Shown: positions 1-12,674, counted from the stretch's first letter. The stretch is DNA of 64,000 nucleotides from Topomyia yanbarensis (GCF_030247195.1 NC_080672.1:65141771-65205770); one strand, 5' to 3'. Notes: generated by a model not told the origin, from the sequence alone. Translations and numbers: made by a program.

Positions 1-1730
1 TCAAAAGCCCCCTTAATATCCAAGAAGACTGATGCCATCTGCTCTTTGTTAGCATAGGCCATTTGGATTTCTGTAGAAAGTAACGCAAGGCAATCGTTCG
101 TCCCTTTGCCTTTGCGGAAGCCAAATTGTGTATCTGACAGTAAGCCATTTGCTTCAACCCAATTGTCGAGGCGAAACAAGATCATTTTCTCGAATAACTT
201 CCGAATACAGGACAGCATTGCAATCGGCCGATACGAGTTGTGGTCGGAGGCTGGTTTTCCTGGTTTTTGGATGGCGATGACCTTCACTTGCCTCCATTCA
301 TAAGGGACAATGTTACCCTCAAGAAACTTGTTAAATAAATTCAACAAGCGCCTTTTTGCAGTGTCAGGCAGATTCTTCAGCAAGTTGAATTTAATTCTGT
401 CTAACCCTGGGGCGTTATTGTTGCACGATAAGAGAGCAAGTGAGAACTCCACCATCGAAAACGGTGTTTCGTTCGCGGTATCGGGAGGAGACGCGGCGCG
501 GCACGTTTTCTGTACCGGGACAGAGTCCGGACAGATCTTCTTGGCGAAAGCGAATATCCAACGGTTTGAATATTCCACGTTCTCGTTGGTACTATTACGG
601 TTACGCATACGTCGAGCCGTACCCCAAAGAGTGCTCATCGCTGTTTCTCTCGTTAACCCGTCGACGAACCGGCGCCAATAACTGCGTTTTTTGGCTTTCA
701 TTAGACTCTTCATTCGCCTTTCTAACGACGCGTACTGTAGATAGCTAGCGGGTAACCCGTCTTCCCGGAAGGCCTTATATGCAGTGGACTTTTCCGCGTA
801 CAGCTCTGAGCACTCTTTATCCCACCACAGGGTGGGAGACCGTCCATGGGTATTCGCGCTGGGTACTGGTTTAGTCTGAGCTTGATTCGCACTGTCGAGA
901 ATCAAGCCAGCCAAAAACCTGTACTCTTCCTTCGGAGGAAGTTCTTGAGTGGATTCGATTTTAACGGATATCGCGGTCGCGTAACTCTTCCAATCAATGT
1001 TCCGTGTGAGGTCATATGAGACATTGATTGTTTCCGATGGTCTTGAACCGTTAGCAATTGAAATCACGATAGGCAAATGATCGCTACCGTGGGGATCAGG
1101 GATCACCTTCCACATGCAATCTAACTGTAGCGATGTCGAGCAAAGCGACAAATCCAACGCGCTTGCGCGTGCTGGTGGTGTAGGAATCCGCGTCATTTCT
1201 CCCGTGTTTAAGATGGTCATGTTGAAATTATCGCAAAGATCTTGGATTAATGTTGATCTATTATCATCATGAAGACAGCCCCATACCGTACCGTGCGAGT
1301 TAAAGTCTCCCAGAACTAGCCGCGGTGCCGGTAAGGATTCCGTGATATTACAAAGCGTTCGGTGCCCTACCGAGGCTCTAGGAGGAATGTAGATGGAAGC
1401 AATGCAAAGGTCTTTACCTTTGATTAGAACTTGACAAGCGACAATTTCAATGCCTGGTGTCGAAGGGAGGTTAATTCGGTTGAAAGAATAGCACTTTTTG
1501 ATCCCCAAAAGTACTCCTCCATAAGGGTTTTCTCGATCCAGACGGATTATATTAAAGTCGTGGAAGTTGAGATTTATATCAGAAGTTAACCAGGTTTCAC
1601 ATAATGCGAAAGCATCACATTTTAAACTGTTTAGTAAGAATTTGAAGGAATCGATTTTCGGGAGGATACTTCTGCAATTCCACTGTAGGACAGTGATCGA
1701 ATCAGTGACCTCGTTTGATGACTTAGCCAT
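1..1730 (-). CDS. LINE ORF2, N-terminal part (endonuclease and start of RT), partial
   Basis: The reading frame starts at the ATG at 1730-1728 and stays in frame to the window edge, where it ends inside the first RT catalytic block (...VFLDIKGAF). It covers an apurinic/apyrimidinic-type endonuclease: LQWNCRS near the N-terminus, the LCETWL glutamate, GDFNSHG, and the GSDHLPI catalytic His motif. A linker and the early RT motifs (KVIAIQKPGKP, FGFRKGKGTND) follow. The enzyme would nick target DNA and prime reverse transcription of the element RNA. The start overlaps the end of ORF1 by 8 bases (ATGGCTAA), exactly as in the complete copy. I saw no stop codon in the visible part. The C-terminal RT, RNase H and zinc motif lie outside the window, so integrity cannot be judged. 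Confidence 0.85.
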   Translation of the reverse strand, partial: MAKSSNEVTDSITVLQWNCRSILPKIDSFKFLLNSLKCDAFALCETWLTSDINLNFHDFNIIRLDRENPYGGVLLGIKKCYSFNRINLPSTPGIEIVACQVLIKGKDLCIASIYIPPRASVGHRTLCNITESLPAPRLVLGDFNSHGTVWGCLHDDNRSTLIQDLCDNFNMTILNTGEMTRIPTPPARASALDLSLCSTSLQLDCMWKVIPDPHGSDHLPIVISIANGSRPSETINVSYDLTRNIDWKSYATAISVKIESTQELPPKEEYRFLAGLILDSANQAQTKPVPSANTHGRSPTLWWDKECSELYAEKSTAYKAFREDGLPASYLQYASLERRMKSLMKAKKRSYWRRFVDGLTRETAMSTLWGTARRMRNRNSTNENVEYSNRWIFAFAKKICPDSVPVQKTCRAASPPDTANETPFSMVEFSLALLSCNNNAPGLDRIKFNLLKNLPDTAKRRLLNLFNKFLEGNIVPYEWRQVKVIAIQKPGKPASDHNSYRPIAMLSCIRKLFEKMILFRLDNWVEANGLLSDTQFGFRKGKGTNDCLALLSTEIQMAYANKEQMASVFLDIKGAF

Positions 1731-3088
1731 CGAAGGATACGATCGCTGCAAGGAGAGGCCATTTAGCAGTCAACTGTTTCAAAAATGTTTGCACCATAGG
1801 GAGAAAATGTATCAGAATGCTTTTAAGAGGATCAGTAACATTGAAAGCTGTGAAAATTAAGTCCACTATGTCAGAAAATTTCATTAGTCCGCTACTGGAC
1901 TGAGTATTTGTTTGAAAAAAAGGGAACACTTGGGGTTTTTGGTGTCCCTGGAAGTGGTGGATACTCCTTGTTAGAATTAAAATTTCCAAGTCCTGGAGCA
2001 AATTGCTTCGGCTTTAGTGCATCACTTCCGTTGGATTTATTGATTGTAGTTGGCGCACTCTGAGTGGACGACACCTTGGCACCCTTACGAGGCAATCTAG
2101 GGGAAGCTTGATTTTTCCTCTTCCTGGACTCCCCTGGGTTAACCAAAGATGTTCCCTCTTGTGGGTCGTCAGATTCTTGCTCAACGCCAGCCAAAAGAGC
2201 AAAGGAATTTTCGGAAGGGACAGATGGCGAAGCATTCTTAAGAATTTCTGCATAAGAGCGCTTCGAGCGTTCCTTAAGGGAGCGCTTAATTTTATCCCCG
2301 CGCTGTTTGTACGCGGGGCATGATTTAAGATCATGCGGAAGGCCCCCGCAGTAAATACACTTCTCAGTTTCTCCACTGCAAGCGTCATCCTCATGTTCTC
2401 CCTCGCATTTGCCGCACCTTTTCTTATTGCCACAATAGGTGGCTGTGTGGCCCAGCTGCTTGCAATTGCTGCAGTTCATTACCCGCGGTACAAACAGGCG
2501 AACCGGTAGACGAACCCTATCCAGGAGGACATAGTTGGGGAGGGAAGACCCGGAGAAAGTCACCCGAATCGAGTCTGACAATGAATAAGTTGTCTTATTA
2601 TTCTCAGTTTTTGCTGAATACAATTGCTTGCATTCCAGAATCTTCACATGTTCAAGTGAGGGGTCCTTAAAGCAACCAACTCCATACTTCAACACGTCTT
2701 CGCACTTCAAACCCGGTTCGGCAACGACCCCGTCGATCTCCACTGCCAAACAAGGTATATACACCTTAAATTGCTTTGTAAAGCGCTCGCTGCGAGCAAT
2801 CTGGTTTGCCTGGTCGAGGTCATTCACTAATATGCGTATCTTATTAGCTCTAACACGTGTTATCTGAGCTACGGCCGGGTAGTTAGCAGTCAGCTCCCGT
2901 GAGATATCTAAAATATTAAGCGATTTCGTAATGGGCCGGAAATAGACCACCCAGGGCCCAGTTGAACTGGGTGGGTATGTTTTAATACGAGGAGGACTGG
3001 GGGAATCAGGGGAGGGAGTAATTTCGGGTTTATCCGGTATATCCATGGGAATATCATTCCCATCCAATGTTACTTCGCCCTCGGCCAT
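1723..3088 (-). pseudogene. LINE ORF1 (gag-like RNA-binding protein), frameshifted
   Basis: The ATG is at 3088-3086 (MAEGEV). The first 398 codons run to 1892 and contain an RRM-like N-terminal block (STGPWVVYFRP... to about residue 110) and three zinc knuckles: CSNCKQLGHTATYC, CGKCEGEHEDDAC and CIYCGGLPHDLKSC. ORF1 proteins of this kind coat the element RNA in the ribonucleoprotein. A seven-T run on the minus strand near 1914-1921 shifts the frame and gives an early stop. The expected C-terminus (LKQLTAKWPLLAAIVSFDG) continues in another frame to the stop at 1723-1725. One extra base in the homopolymer explains this. It could be decay or an assembly error. Confidence 0.85.
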
Positions 3089-3380
3089 TTAGGCACGAGG
3101 ATAGCACGTGGTGTAAACGAGAGATGAAACTTATATTCAGGGGAAAGGGATCTAAGAAGTAGCGACAGATCGGGGGAAAGGGAAATGAGAAAAAAAAAAG
3201 ATACTTAGCTTATATAGCGGCTTGTCCGGTTATTGAACTATTCACTTCACCAACCTAGGCACCGGCGAACAAAGCCTGCCGCAAACAATGACTGGCCTTC
3301 ACAATGAATATATTTATATTGATCTACTCTATGCACAGCACAAGAAAACGATCTGCTTCGATCGAGAGTTCAGACGATTG

Positions 3381-3934
3381 GAACCATTAGTTATTCGACA
3401 GCTTTATATTAGGCGCGATATTATCATCTCATATTATACCGCGAAAAGATGAGGCCGGATGCTATATTATCGCAAAGCTTGGAGAGCAATGTTACACCAG
3501 ATGTTCGTTTTTCTTTTGCTGGTCGAAGTAGGTGAAATATCGCCTATTACTGTTCACGAATGCGAAAATTTCAAACCCTGAATGCAGATCTTCTGGGATA
3601 GGAAGAAATGTTAGTCTGATGCATGTCGCTGTTAGAGACCAAGGGATCCTTAGCAGCTCCACATGTATCACGGGAAGGGGAGAGTTGTTAGTAAGAGTGC
3701 CAATAGCGTTATCATGTAATAATTGCTCTGGGTAGCCGGCTGTCGAGAATTGAGGAAATTTATCATTTGTTGTGTTGATACGATTGGCCAAATAAGCAAA
3801 CTTAAACTCCGGATAGCCGACTATGAGGAACATTGCTGATATTTTAACAAATCGGTTTCGTTCACTTTTCTATCACGCAACGACTTTTTGGTGGTTTCTG
3901 CAACGACTTTTTGGTGCTAACTTTACATTTTTAC
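3381..3934 (+). other. No recognised gene
   Basis: AT-rich sequence directly upstream of LINE copy 1. A 113-codon frame on the minus strand (3492-3833) has no recognisable motif. I see no convincing repeat boundary here. Confidence 0.5.
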
Positions 3935-4040
3935 ATTTTTCGAAACTCGATTATATTTTGTCATTTTGTGAATGACGGTTTGTTTAATTGTGTCATGTTT
4001 GAAAATACATCACCGATAAAATTCATATTTTTTTTGGTGC
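3935..4040 (+). repeat. Short relic similar to the foldback element flank
   Basis: The stretch with GAATGACGGTTTG and TTGTGTCATGTTTGAAA resembles 30790-30880, just outside the tandem-unit part of the foldback element at 30173-33549. It is a small diverged fragment of that family. Confidence 0.45.
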
Positions 4041-4052
4041 GTATGTATATTA

Positions 4053-4625
4053 AAGTGGGACACGGTTATATGATAAAATAAAATTTTGCTCCGAGTAACT
4101 TTTTGTGTCGCATTTAGCTCCCAAAAGAGCTCTGCAAATTTTAAGTTCGATCGGTGAAACTATATTTTCGCGCCCGCGGTTTGAAGTTTACATGGGATTT
4201 CGTATGGGGAAATCATCTTTTGCGAAATAGTTCTTCCAAGAGTCGCCCGTTACCTCCCAAAAGTATACAGATGTCTGATTGTTATAGGAAATTTATCAAG
4301 GAATCAAAGTCTAGAAGACTGCGAAACGATCTGATGCTCGTGGAAAAAGTTACTAAGCAAAAACCGATTGATGCCCTGAAGATGGATGAAAATTTCACTT
4401 TTCATAACATCACTGCTGCTGACGGTCAAATTATATACAAAATTTTTAACATTCTCTTTTTATGTACAAACTTCAATTTATCCCTTAAAAATCTTGTGAA
4501 GTGGTCAAATAGTACAGATAATTGATTTAGACACATTAAGTGAAGATCAAGACAAGATTGCATATAATTAAACAATAGACTGGTTCAATTTTTGACTTTT
4601 AGCTCCACCAGGCTCTACTGATTCC
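4053..4625 (+). mobile_element. Partial copy of the long-TIR element (left end and relic ORF)
   Basis: The end begins AGTGGGACACGG and continues through GCTCCGAGTAACTTTTT, GATCGGTGAAACTA and ACATGGGATTTCGTATGG. These match both ends of the 5-kb element at 57994-62964. After about 430 bases comes a segment (4485-4575) matching 59915-60005 of that element. This looks like an internally shorter or truncated relative. No matching right end was found nearby, so it is probably truncated by the repeat that follows. Confidence 0.55.
4154..4525 (+). pseudogene. Relic ORF of unknown protein inside the long-TIR element
   Basis: A 123-codon frame begins inside the TIR, so its first 20 or so residues may be non-coding. 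Its C-terminal part (FNLSLKNLVKWSNSTDN) is followed past the stop by FRHIK-type residues. The same string occurs in the second element at 59900-59985 as FNWSLKTLVKWPNSSDIFRHIK. Conservation of a peptide across two diverged copies suggests a former coding region, perhaps the element's transposase. I do not recognise the family and see no catalytic motif. Confidence 0.4.
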
Positions 4626-5250
4626 TTTTATGGTCCTTAGTAATTGTACAAATTTTGGTACCGATCGGTAGTGTCTACGGACCCTCCAAAATTTTCAAAG
4701 TTTATATGCAAATTAGCATGGAAAATCGGTGAAAAATGAAAATAAATTCTTAAAAAATCACCTCATCAATCAATTCATGAGAACACTATATATTTCTAAG
4801 GGTATTCTTATATTGAACACATTCGTGGAACATTGTAAGTTTGTGAAAATTCGCTGAGGAAAGTTATTAACTAAAGAAGCGGCATGACTTCAAGTGGATT
4901 TTATTATTAATCATAGCAACCCTGTTTGAATGATTTTTGAATTTTCATGTACTGTACGCTTGAAAATTTTTCAGATCGGGCTTATATGGGAATTTTATAT
5001 GTAACTGAACAATCCAGTCTATAATTCCGAAATCATATAACATACAGACATATCATACAAAATTTCATGGAATTCTATAGGGATAATATACCTTTCATTT
5101 GAGCTTAAGAAAATCGGCCCAATCATCTCCCATAAGTCGATGTGATATTGTTAATTTTGAAGCGTCTATAAAGGGTGTTCCACATCAAATTGCATCACGG
5201 AAAAAACATGTTTTAATCCACCTAGTGGTGCAATTGTGCCATTCTCATTT
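4626..5250 (+). repeat. Mosquito dispersed repeat (family X) with a maT-like TIR fragment
   Basis: Contains segments typical of a repeat seen several times here: GGCTTATATGGGAATTTTAT, CATTTGAGCTTAAGAAAATC and TTTTAATCCACCTAGTGG, which recur near 61750-61880 and 60130. At 5171-5210 the sequence TAAAGGGTGTTCCACATC followed by GCATCACGGAAAAAAC matches the right terminal repeat of the maT-like transposon near 63800-63843. So a broken transposon end is embedded. No coding sequence. Confidence 0.5.
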
Positions 5251-5370
5251 CTCTAAACTATGACTAATAATAAATATAATTGTGGAAAAGTCTATCACAT
5301 GCTTAGCACACTTTGCACCTGCACACCATGGTACGCCACTTCCCAGCTTAATTTGGTATGCCTTGTGATG

Positions 5371-6757
<1,387 letters not shown>

Positions 6758-7226
6758 GTGGTGGTATAAAGATGATGTGGTTGAGTGGAGGGAGGGTACG
6801 AGGGATGGATGGGGTGCTGTTCTTAGGAGAAGAGGGTGCAATGCTGGGTGATCTAAGAGGGGTTAAAAGGGGGAAGTTATCAGCGAAAGGGGGAATCCCT
6901 TTCCGTATACCCCTAGCTACGCCCCTGTTAAAATCCAAAAACCCTAGACGATTTTCAGAGTGATTGCATAACCTTTCAATATGAAAAAAGACAAAAATGT
7001 GCCAAAATCCAAAGAGTTAATTTTTGTCAATTTTTTTTTCGAGATTGCATCAAATATTGATAATTTTAATTTTGCATCCATTTTAAAAAGTTTTGCATCA
7101 TTTTGATATAATAGTCGTATCAGTTTATATGGAAAATTTCTGTGTGGTCGCACTCTTAAACCCGTAACTGGAATTCAGATCGATACAAAATTCAATAGCA
7201 GCCGATGGGAAGGTTGTACCTTTCAT
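6758..7226 (+). repeat. Unassigned sequence and a family X fragment
   Basis: 6758-7100 has no recognised element. From about 7140 the words CCCGTAACTGGAATTC and TTCAATAGCAGCCGATGGGA match units of the family X array near 62440-62500. The R1-clade LINE begins abruptly after it at about 7227, so the LINE fragment appears to sit in, or be broken against, this repeat. Confidence 0.45.
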
Positions 7227-7910
7227 TTGAGAAAGCTCTTCAAGGGACAAAACAAAAGTGAAACACTCATAGTCAAAGCTAACGATGACTCGTACGAGAA
7301 GGTACCGCGAGCAATGCGGACAAACCCAGTACTCAAGGAGCTGGACTCAGACGTTAAGAAAATCAGGCGCACCCGCACCGGAGAGATGATCTTGGAACTG
7401 ATAAAGGATCCGAAGTCAAATAGCTCTACTTATAAAGAGCTCACCGAGAAAGCTATGGGCGAAGCGGTGCAAGTGAGAGACTTGTACCCGGAGGCAACCA
7501 TCCAATGTAAGGGCCTGGATGAAATATCATCGGAAAAAGAGCTAAGAGAAGCTTTGAAAGAACAGTGCGAGCTTGAAGAAGCGCAGATGATGATCCGAAT
7601 GAGAAAGAGACTTTTCGGCAAGCGACTTCGGTTAGGCTTCTAGTTGAAGCAACAAATAAGGCACTAAAACCAGGAAGATCAAAGTTGGCTGGTCGGTATG
7701 TCAACTGGGTGTCTCTCAGCGACCGGAAGTGTGTTTCAAGTATTAAGAGTTCGACCACCTGGCGAGAAACTGCAGAAGGCCACAAGGCAAGAGACTGTTG
7801 GCAGGCTCCGTGATGTATGATCTGTGCAACCGAAGAAGGTAACAACCACGTTACAGGAGGCACACGTTGTCCTGCCTTCAAACAGGTGACTGCAAGGAAG
7901 TTACAGTGGA
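7227..7910 (+). pseudogene. R1-clade ORF1 (gag-like) relic
   Basis: The first 138 codons (to 7643) are open but begin without an ATG. They include RTRTGEMILELIKDPKS, a block typical of R1-clade ORF1. Past the stop, other frames give a degraded zinc-knuckle region: EGHKARDC followed by CMICATEEGNNHVTGG and a terminal CPAFK. The first knuckle seems to have lost cysteines. The protein would have bound element RNA. Several frameshifts make it non-functional. Confidence 0.75.
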
Positions 7911-7939
7911 GGTAACGCAAATCAACCTTAACTAAATGC

Positions 7940-8479
7940 GATGAACCTATCATTTCGGAGCCTTACTCTATCCCGATTAGCGATGGAAATTGGGTAGCAG
8001 GTAATGCAAAATCAGCAGCGATTTGGACGACGGGGAGATATCCATTTCAGGAAGTGGTTTATCGTGTAGATGAATGTTCCGTAATCGCCAAAATCAATGG
8101 AGTCTTCTTCTGCAGGTGCTACGCACCTCCGCGGTGGACGACCGATCGGTTCACAGAAATGTTCGATAAGTTCACAGAAGAGCTTATCGTTAGGAGACCA
8201 GTCGTTATAGCCGGCGATTTCAACGTTTGGGTAGTAGAACGGGGGAGCCGCTTCACCAACTCAAGGGAAAGTAGTCTACTCGAGGCCTTTGCAATCCTGA
8301 ACGTAGATGTTGCAAACGATGGTACAACCAGCATCTACCGCCGCGAAGGTCGACATCCAGTTATTGACGTTACCTTCTGCAGCCCCGGGCTGATTGGCAG
8401 TTTAAATTGGAGGGTCTGCGAGAGGTACATCCACAGCGACCACCAAGCGATTCGGTACACTATTGGAAGCAATAGGTAG
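7940..8479 (+). pseudogene. R1-clade ORF2 endonuclease domain relic
   Basis: One open frame runs from DEPIISEPYSIPISDGNWV (7940) to the stop at 8479. It carries CYAPPRW, the catalytic block VVIAGDFNVW, VIDVTFCSPG and the terminal YIHSDHQAI motif of AP-type LINE endonucleases. The N-terminal start of the domain is missing. Downstream the match to the linker continues in other frames (EWRWKTTKFDKGAFVEALR, ARACDATVPR). Confidence 0.8.
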
Positions 8480-9612
8480 TCGGAAGCGCGCGTGATCCAA
8501 TCAAACGAGTGGAGGTGGAAAACAACGAAGTTCGACAAGGGAGCCTTTGTCGAGGCGCTGAGGAGTGAGTGCAATCACATTGACTTCAGTGCAGACGAAG
8601 TGATAACGGCATTAGCAAGAGCGTGCGATGCAACCGTGCCAAGATAAGGTAAACCAAGGTACAGTCGCCGCTCAGTTTTCTGGTGGAATTCGGCAATTGC
8701 CGACCAACGTGCATGCTGCCACCGAGGGCGGAGTAAGATTCAGAGAGCCCGAAACGTCGCGGAAAGCGATGTTCTAATGCCAGCGTACAAGGCGGCAAGA
8801 ACCGCACTTAACAAGGAAATCAAGCTCAGTAAGAAAGCCTGCCTAGAAGATCTTTACCACAACGCCAACTCAAATCCGTGGGGCGACGCCTATAGAGTTG
8901 CCATGGCAAAGATAAGAGGACCGGCAGTACCACCGGATAGGTACCCTGAGAGAATGAGAATCATCGTAGATGCGCTATTTCCACAGTATGGCCGCCCACG
9001 CCATACGGGACTCAGTATGACTTCGAAGAAGAAGCTCGGGTGTGGTGATAAAAGCCTTGAGAACCAAAAAGGCTCCGGGACCAGCAATCATAACGAAGCC
9101 AGATATCGACGTGCATCGACGGTGGTTACTTCCCCGAAATATGGAAGTGACAAAAGCTGGTGCTGTTGTCGAAGCCAGGCAAGCCTCCTGGATATCCTAC
9201 AGCATACACACCGATATGCCTGTTGGACACACTGGGCAAGGTGCTTGAAAGAGTAATCCTTAACAGGCTTACAACGTACACGGAATGGCCTATCCAATAT
9301 GTTGTTCGATTTCCGGAGGGTAGACGCCATTCGAACGGTCGTGGAAACTATGGAGGCTGCGCAGAAGCAGAAGAGAAGAGGAAATCGTTACTGCGCAGTG
9401 GTTACATTGGACGTAAAAAACGCCTTCAACAGCGCTAGTTGGGCTGCAATCGCCGATTCACTGCACAGTCTGAGAGTTCCCGAGTACCTCTGTACGATTC
9501 TGGGGAGCTACTTCCAGAACCGGCAACTGATCAACGAAACTGACGCCGGAAAAAGGAGTGCAACCGTAACAGCGGGCGTTCCACAGGGTTCCATGCTTGG
9601 CCCAACTCTTTA
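8480..9612 (+). pseudogene. R1-clade ORF2 linker and RT relic, first copy
   Basis: Several frames each carry part: KIRGPAVPPDRYPERM (8909 region), LRTKKAPGPA, LLSKPGKPPGYPTAY, then YCAVVTLDVKNAFNSASW (RT motif A) and VTAGVPQGSMLGPTL (motif B region) in the frame ending at 9613. The YxDD motif is absent because the copy breaks off here. Multiple frameshifts and stops. Confidence 0.8.
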
Positions 9613-9624
9613 GAAAGCATGTAC

Positions 9625-10400
9625 GCTTCCTTGAATTGTAGAAGGTACAGAAGCTGGTGTTGCTGCCGAAACCAGGGAAGCCACCAGGCGACCCGGCCTC
9701 GTATATGCCTATATGTCTGCTGGATACACTCGGAAAACTCCTGGAACGAATCACCCTTAACGGGTTGACGATATGCACGTAGGGTGAGCGCGGACTGTCC
9801 AAGGTGCAGTTCGGATTCCGCAAAGGAGCATCGACAGTGGATGAAATTCGGACAGTGGTCGAGAATGCTGAGAAGGCATCTAAAAAGAAGCGAAGAGGAG
9901 ATCGACACTGCGCTGTGGCCACGATAAATGTGAAGAATGCATTTTAGAGCACCAACTGAGAAACCATCGCCGCAACGCTGCACAGCATGAGGATCCTCGA
10001 TTATCTCTGTCAGATCCTGAAGAGCTACTTCCAGAGTAGAGTGCTACTGTACGAGACGATCGAGGGGCAGAAGTCAATTCGAGTCATAGCGGGCATTCCT
10101 CAGGACTCCATTCTCGGTCCAACTCTTTGGAACGGTATGTACGATGGGGTCTTAGAACTGCGGCTGCCCGTTGGTTCCGCCGACGACGTGTCACTAACGG
10201 TGACACGCCTGCGAAAAGTCGGCGAAGGCAACGAACGCAATAGCGAAAATCATGTCAAACGTTATCAATACACCGATATGGGGTTCCTACCTGGGGCGCT
10301 GCGCTGAAAACCAAGCGCAACTGTGAAAAGCTGAACAGGACATCCGGATTATGGCCGTTCGAGTCGCGAGTGTTTACAGAACAATATCGTCGGAGGCAAG
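9625..10400 (+). pseudogene. R1-clade RT relic, second copy
   Basis: Starts with sequence equivalent to 9130 in the first copy (LLPKPGKPPGDP) and runs through QFGFRKGAST, CAVATINVKNAF, IAGIPQDSILGPTLWNGMY and SADDVSLTVT, the catalytic aspartates. In-frame stops are present. The divergence from the first copy suggests a different element rather than a recent duplication. Confidence 0.7.
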
Positions 10401-12674
10401 TGGCAGCAGGAACGTGTAAAAAAGAAGATGGGTCTACGGATCAGTTGAGTAGTACACGGCAGCACCGCCAGGCTTCACCGGAATCGCTGGACCGACCTCG
10501 ACACCCTCCCGGGTAGCTCGTGAGCAGGCTAGATCCACAGCCAGGGATTAGACCGAGTAGACCGCGTCGAATAGCTGGCAGTGGGTCGTTGGAGCACCAG
10601 TGAACCGGAAGCTGCGCTCCACCCGGAATCGCTGGATGGACTCCTGGTGGGACTAGAAATCGAGTTATGCGTGGTATACATATATATCTTCGTACTGGTG
10701 GTACTATATATCTTCGAAATCATTAGTGCTCCGATTAATAAACCCAAGCATTGCATGTGCTATAGCTGTTAAAACAGAGATAGGCTCTTTGAAATTTATT
10801 TTCGAGTCAAAGACGTTGTTCCACACCAAGTAATATTCTGTAGTAAGGTTTATATGCCATTCTGCAAGGCTGCTCATTTTACGTTTTCGTCACCATGTGG
10901 TTCCACACGGTGCGCCAGGCAATATTGGAACGACGGGTGTACATTTGCATCGAGTTACGTGATAATTTGACAGAGAACATGGCGGCGGAATAAGTTTTTT
11001 TCGGCAGTTTGCTTCACGGTCTTGAATTTGTACGTTTGCTGGTTGAATTTAATTTGGTTTTTTTTTTTAATTTAAAAATCATAAAAGAATAATTAAGGTT
11101 TAGGAATGATATGAGTGTACTCGTAAGGACACCCGCTACCAATACATATGAAAAACTGGCACAATTTTTTCCAAATTAAAGATCCCTATTGATATCGTTC
11201 ATTATAAGGTTATCAGGTAAATCCAACTTATCTACACCTTTGAAGTAGCAAAGCAATTTGTTCCAACCAACAAAAATGTACATTTAAATTGAAATCCGTC
11301 CTCGCAGAAGCCACTGCTTGAATCACCATAATTTGTGCTCTTCACCAGAAGCGAAGTCATTTTCCATTTCCAAGTTTCCTCTAGTCACGTTCTCGTCCCG
11401 AGCGAAACTCCAACCGGGAGCCAGCTAACCAACCAGCTGGGTAATAAATGTGATGCAATTTACGGCTCCCTTGGTTCTGCACAGTAAGCGCACCATCGGA
11501 CCAGGAATAAAAATGAATTTTGTATAATAAAATGAGCGAACTGTTGGTTACTCAAATGAAAAGAAGAAAAAAACCGCACCCACCCTTTACTTACAAACTG
11601 GGGTACTATTTGTACTATTTGCGGGTAAGTTTAGCAAAACTAATGCACTCTATGAAATTAACAGCTACTGACACTCCGTCAAATATTTACCAAGGAAAAT
11701 TATGTAGAAAGAACTTTGCATCGATTTGCATGGTCAGATTTTCAGGGTTGCCATCTACCTCAATTTGTTCAATATTTCAAAGCAAACCATCCAAAGTTCA
11801 AGATTTGAAATTTCCACTTAATATAGTTATTACAAAAGACAAAAATAGTCGCAGCACTGATTGTTTCGACCGTGGTGAAAGAAACGGATTTTCGGTATTT
11901 CACAATCAGTTCGATCTTGCTGCCAGCCAGCACCCAAATACATACCGACAGAACGGTGGAGTTAACGTCGGTCAGGTTGGCCACCTACACTTTCCAGCAG
12001 TAGTGTATGCATAATTCATGAAATCTGCTGCTTTTATCACGATCCTTTACTCACGTTGCGGGGAAAATTCTCGAGTGAAACAGACAAGTACACCAATATT
12101 ATGGATATTTTCGGTGCCGGTGGTCCGGCGCGGTCTCATCGTTTGCTGGCCGGAGGTCGCCCGGTACGAGTACGAAAAGTAAAGGGCTCGCCAGAGTCAA
12201 AACGGCCACAAACACCACGGGTTCGCAACGTGAACCATGTTCTCATTAGCATTTCAATTGAGGTCTGGCGGGAAGTTGCTTCCGGTGACCGCAAACAAGC
12301 AGTTCGTACCCAGTAGTGCCAGTGTCTATCTGTTTAGTGTTTTGTGGTTGGCATTTTTCGCTTGGTTGTTTAGTCGGTTGCTGGTGTGCGATGGTGGTAG
12401 CAATGCACCAATGTGTGCTGGAGGTCATGGTTTCCACTGTGGGAGGTGTATTTTCTAGTAACGATTTGCTTGTCAGAGTTGGATAGATGAGGGTGCAAAT
12501 TAAGGCGGTATCCCTTAAGGCCCGAACAGGATACACCGTCACTGGTGCAGCGTTAATGCGCGGTTCTAAAAGTTCGTCTATAAATGAGTTGCTTTTTGGT
12601 TCAGATTAGACGGGCGTAAAACCAATATTGATGTAATTTGTCAATTGGAACCTGATTCTGCGTTATTAGTTATT
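10401..12674 (+). other. No recognised gene; possible host non-coding sequence
   Basis: No repeat boundary or protein motif was recognised. A 164-codon frame (11520-12014) and an 86-codon frame (12056-12316) lack domains, and their composition does not suggest coding sequence. I do not call them. Confidence 0.4.

Larger units (their letters stand above)
1..3380 (-). mobile_element. I-group non-LTR retrotransposon, copy 1 (5' half, cut by window edge)
   Basis: This is a LINE lying on the minus strand. Reading the minus strand from 3380, it has a 5' UTR of about 290 bases, ORF1 (3088 to 1723) and ORF2 (1730 onward, leaving the window). The 5' boundary is placed near 3380 because the minus-strand start (around the ACTCTCGATCGA motif) matches the 5' end of the complete copy near 24798. 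The two copies are clearly paralogous with scattered substitutions. ORF1 carries one frameshift, so this copy is probably dead in ORF1 although the visible ORF2 is open. A TTAGTT word lies just outside the 5' end (3387-3392), echoing the TTAGTTG array that hosts the other copy. Confidence 0.85.
7227..10400 (+). mobile_element. R1-clade LINE relic, rearranged
   Basis: Plus-strand order is ORF1 (gag with zinc knuckles), endonuclease, then RT, all broken by frameshifts and stops. At about 9613-9625 the RT of the first copy stops being collinear, and a second, differently diverged RT segment begins upstream of the point already reached. It runs to about 10400 with a C-terminal remnant (AVRVASVYRTISSEA near 10350). 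The 5' end is truncated against a family X fragment. The element is dead. Confidence 0.8.

Noticed and set aside
11520..12316. Possible host exons in the 164- and 86-codon frames
   Set aside because: No recognised domain, no convincing splice context, low-complexity composition.
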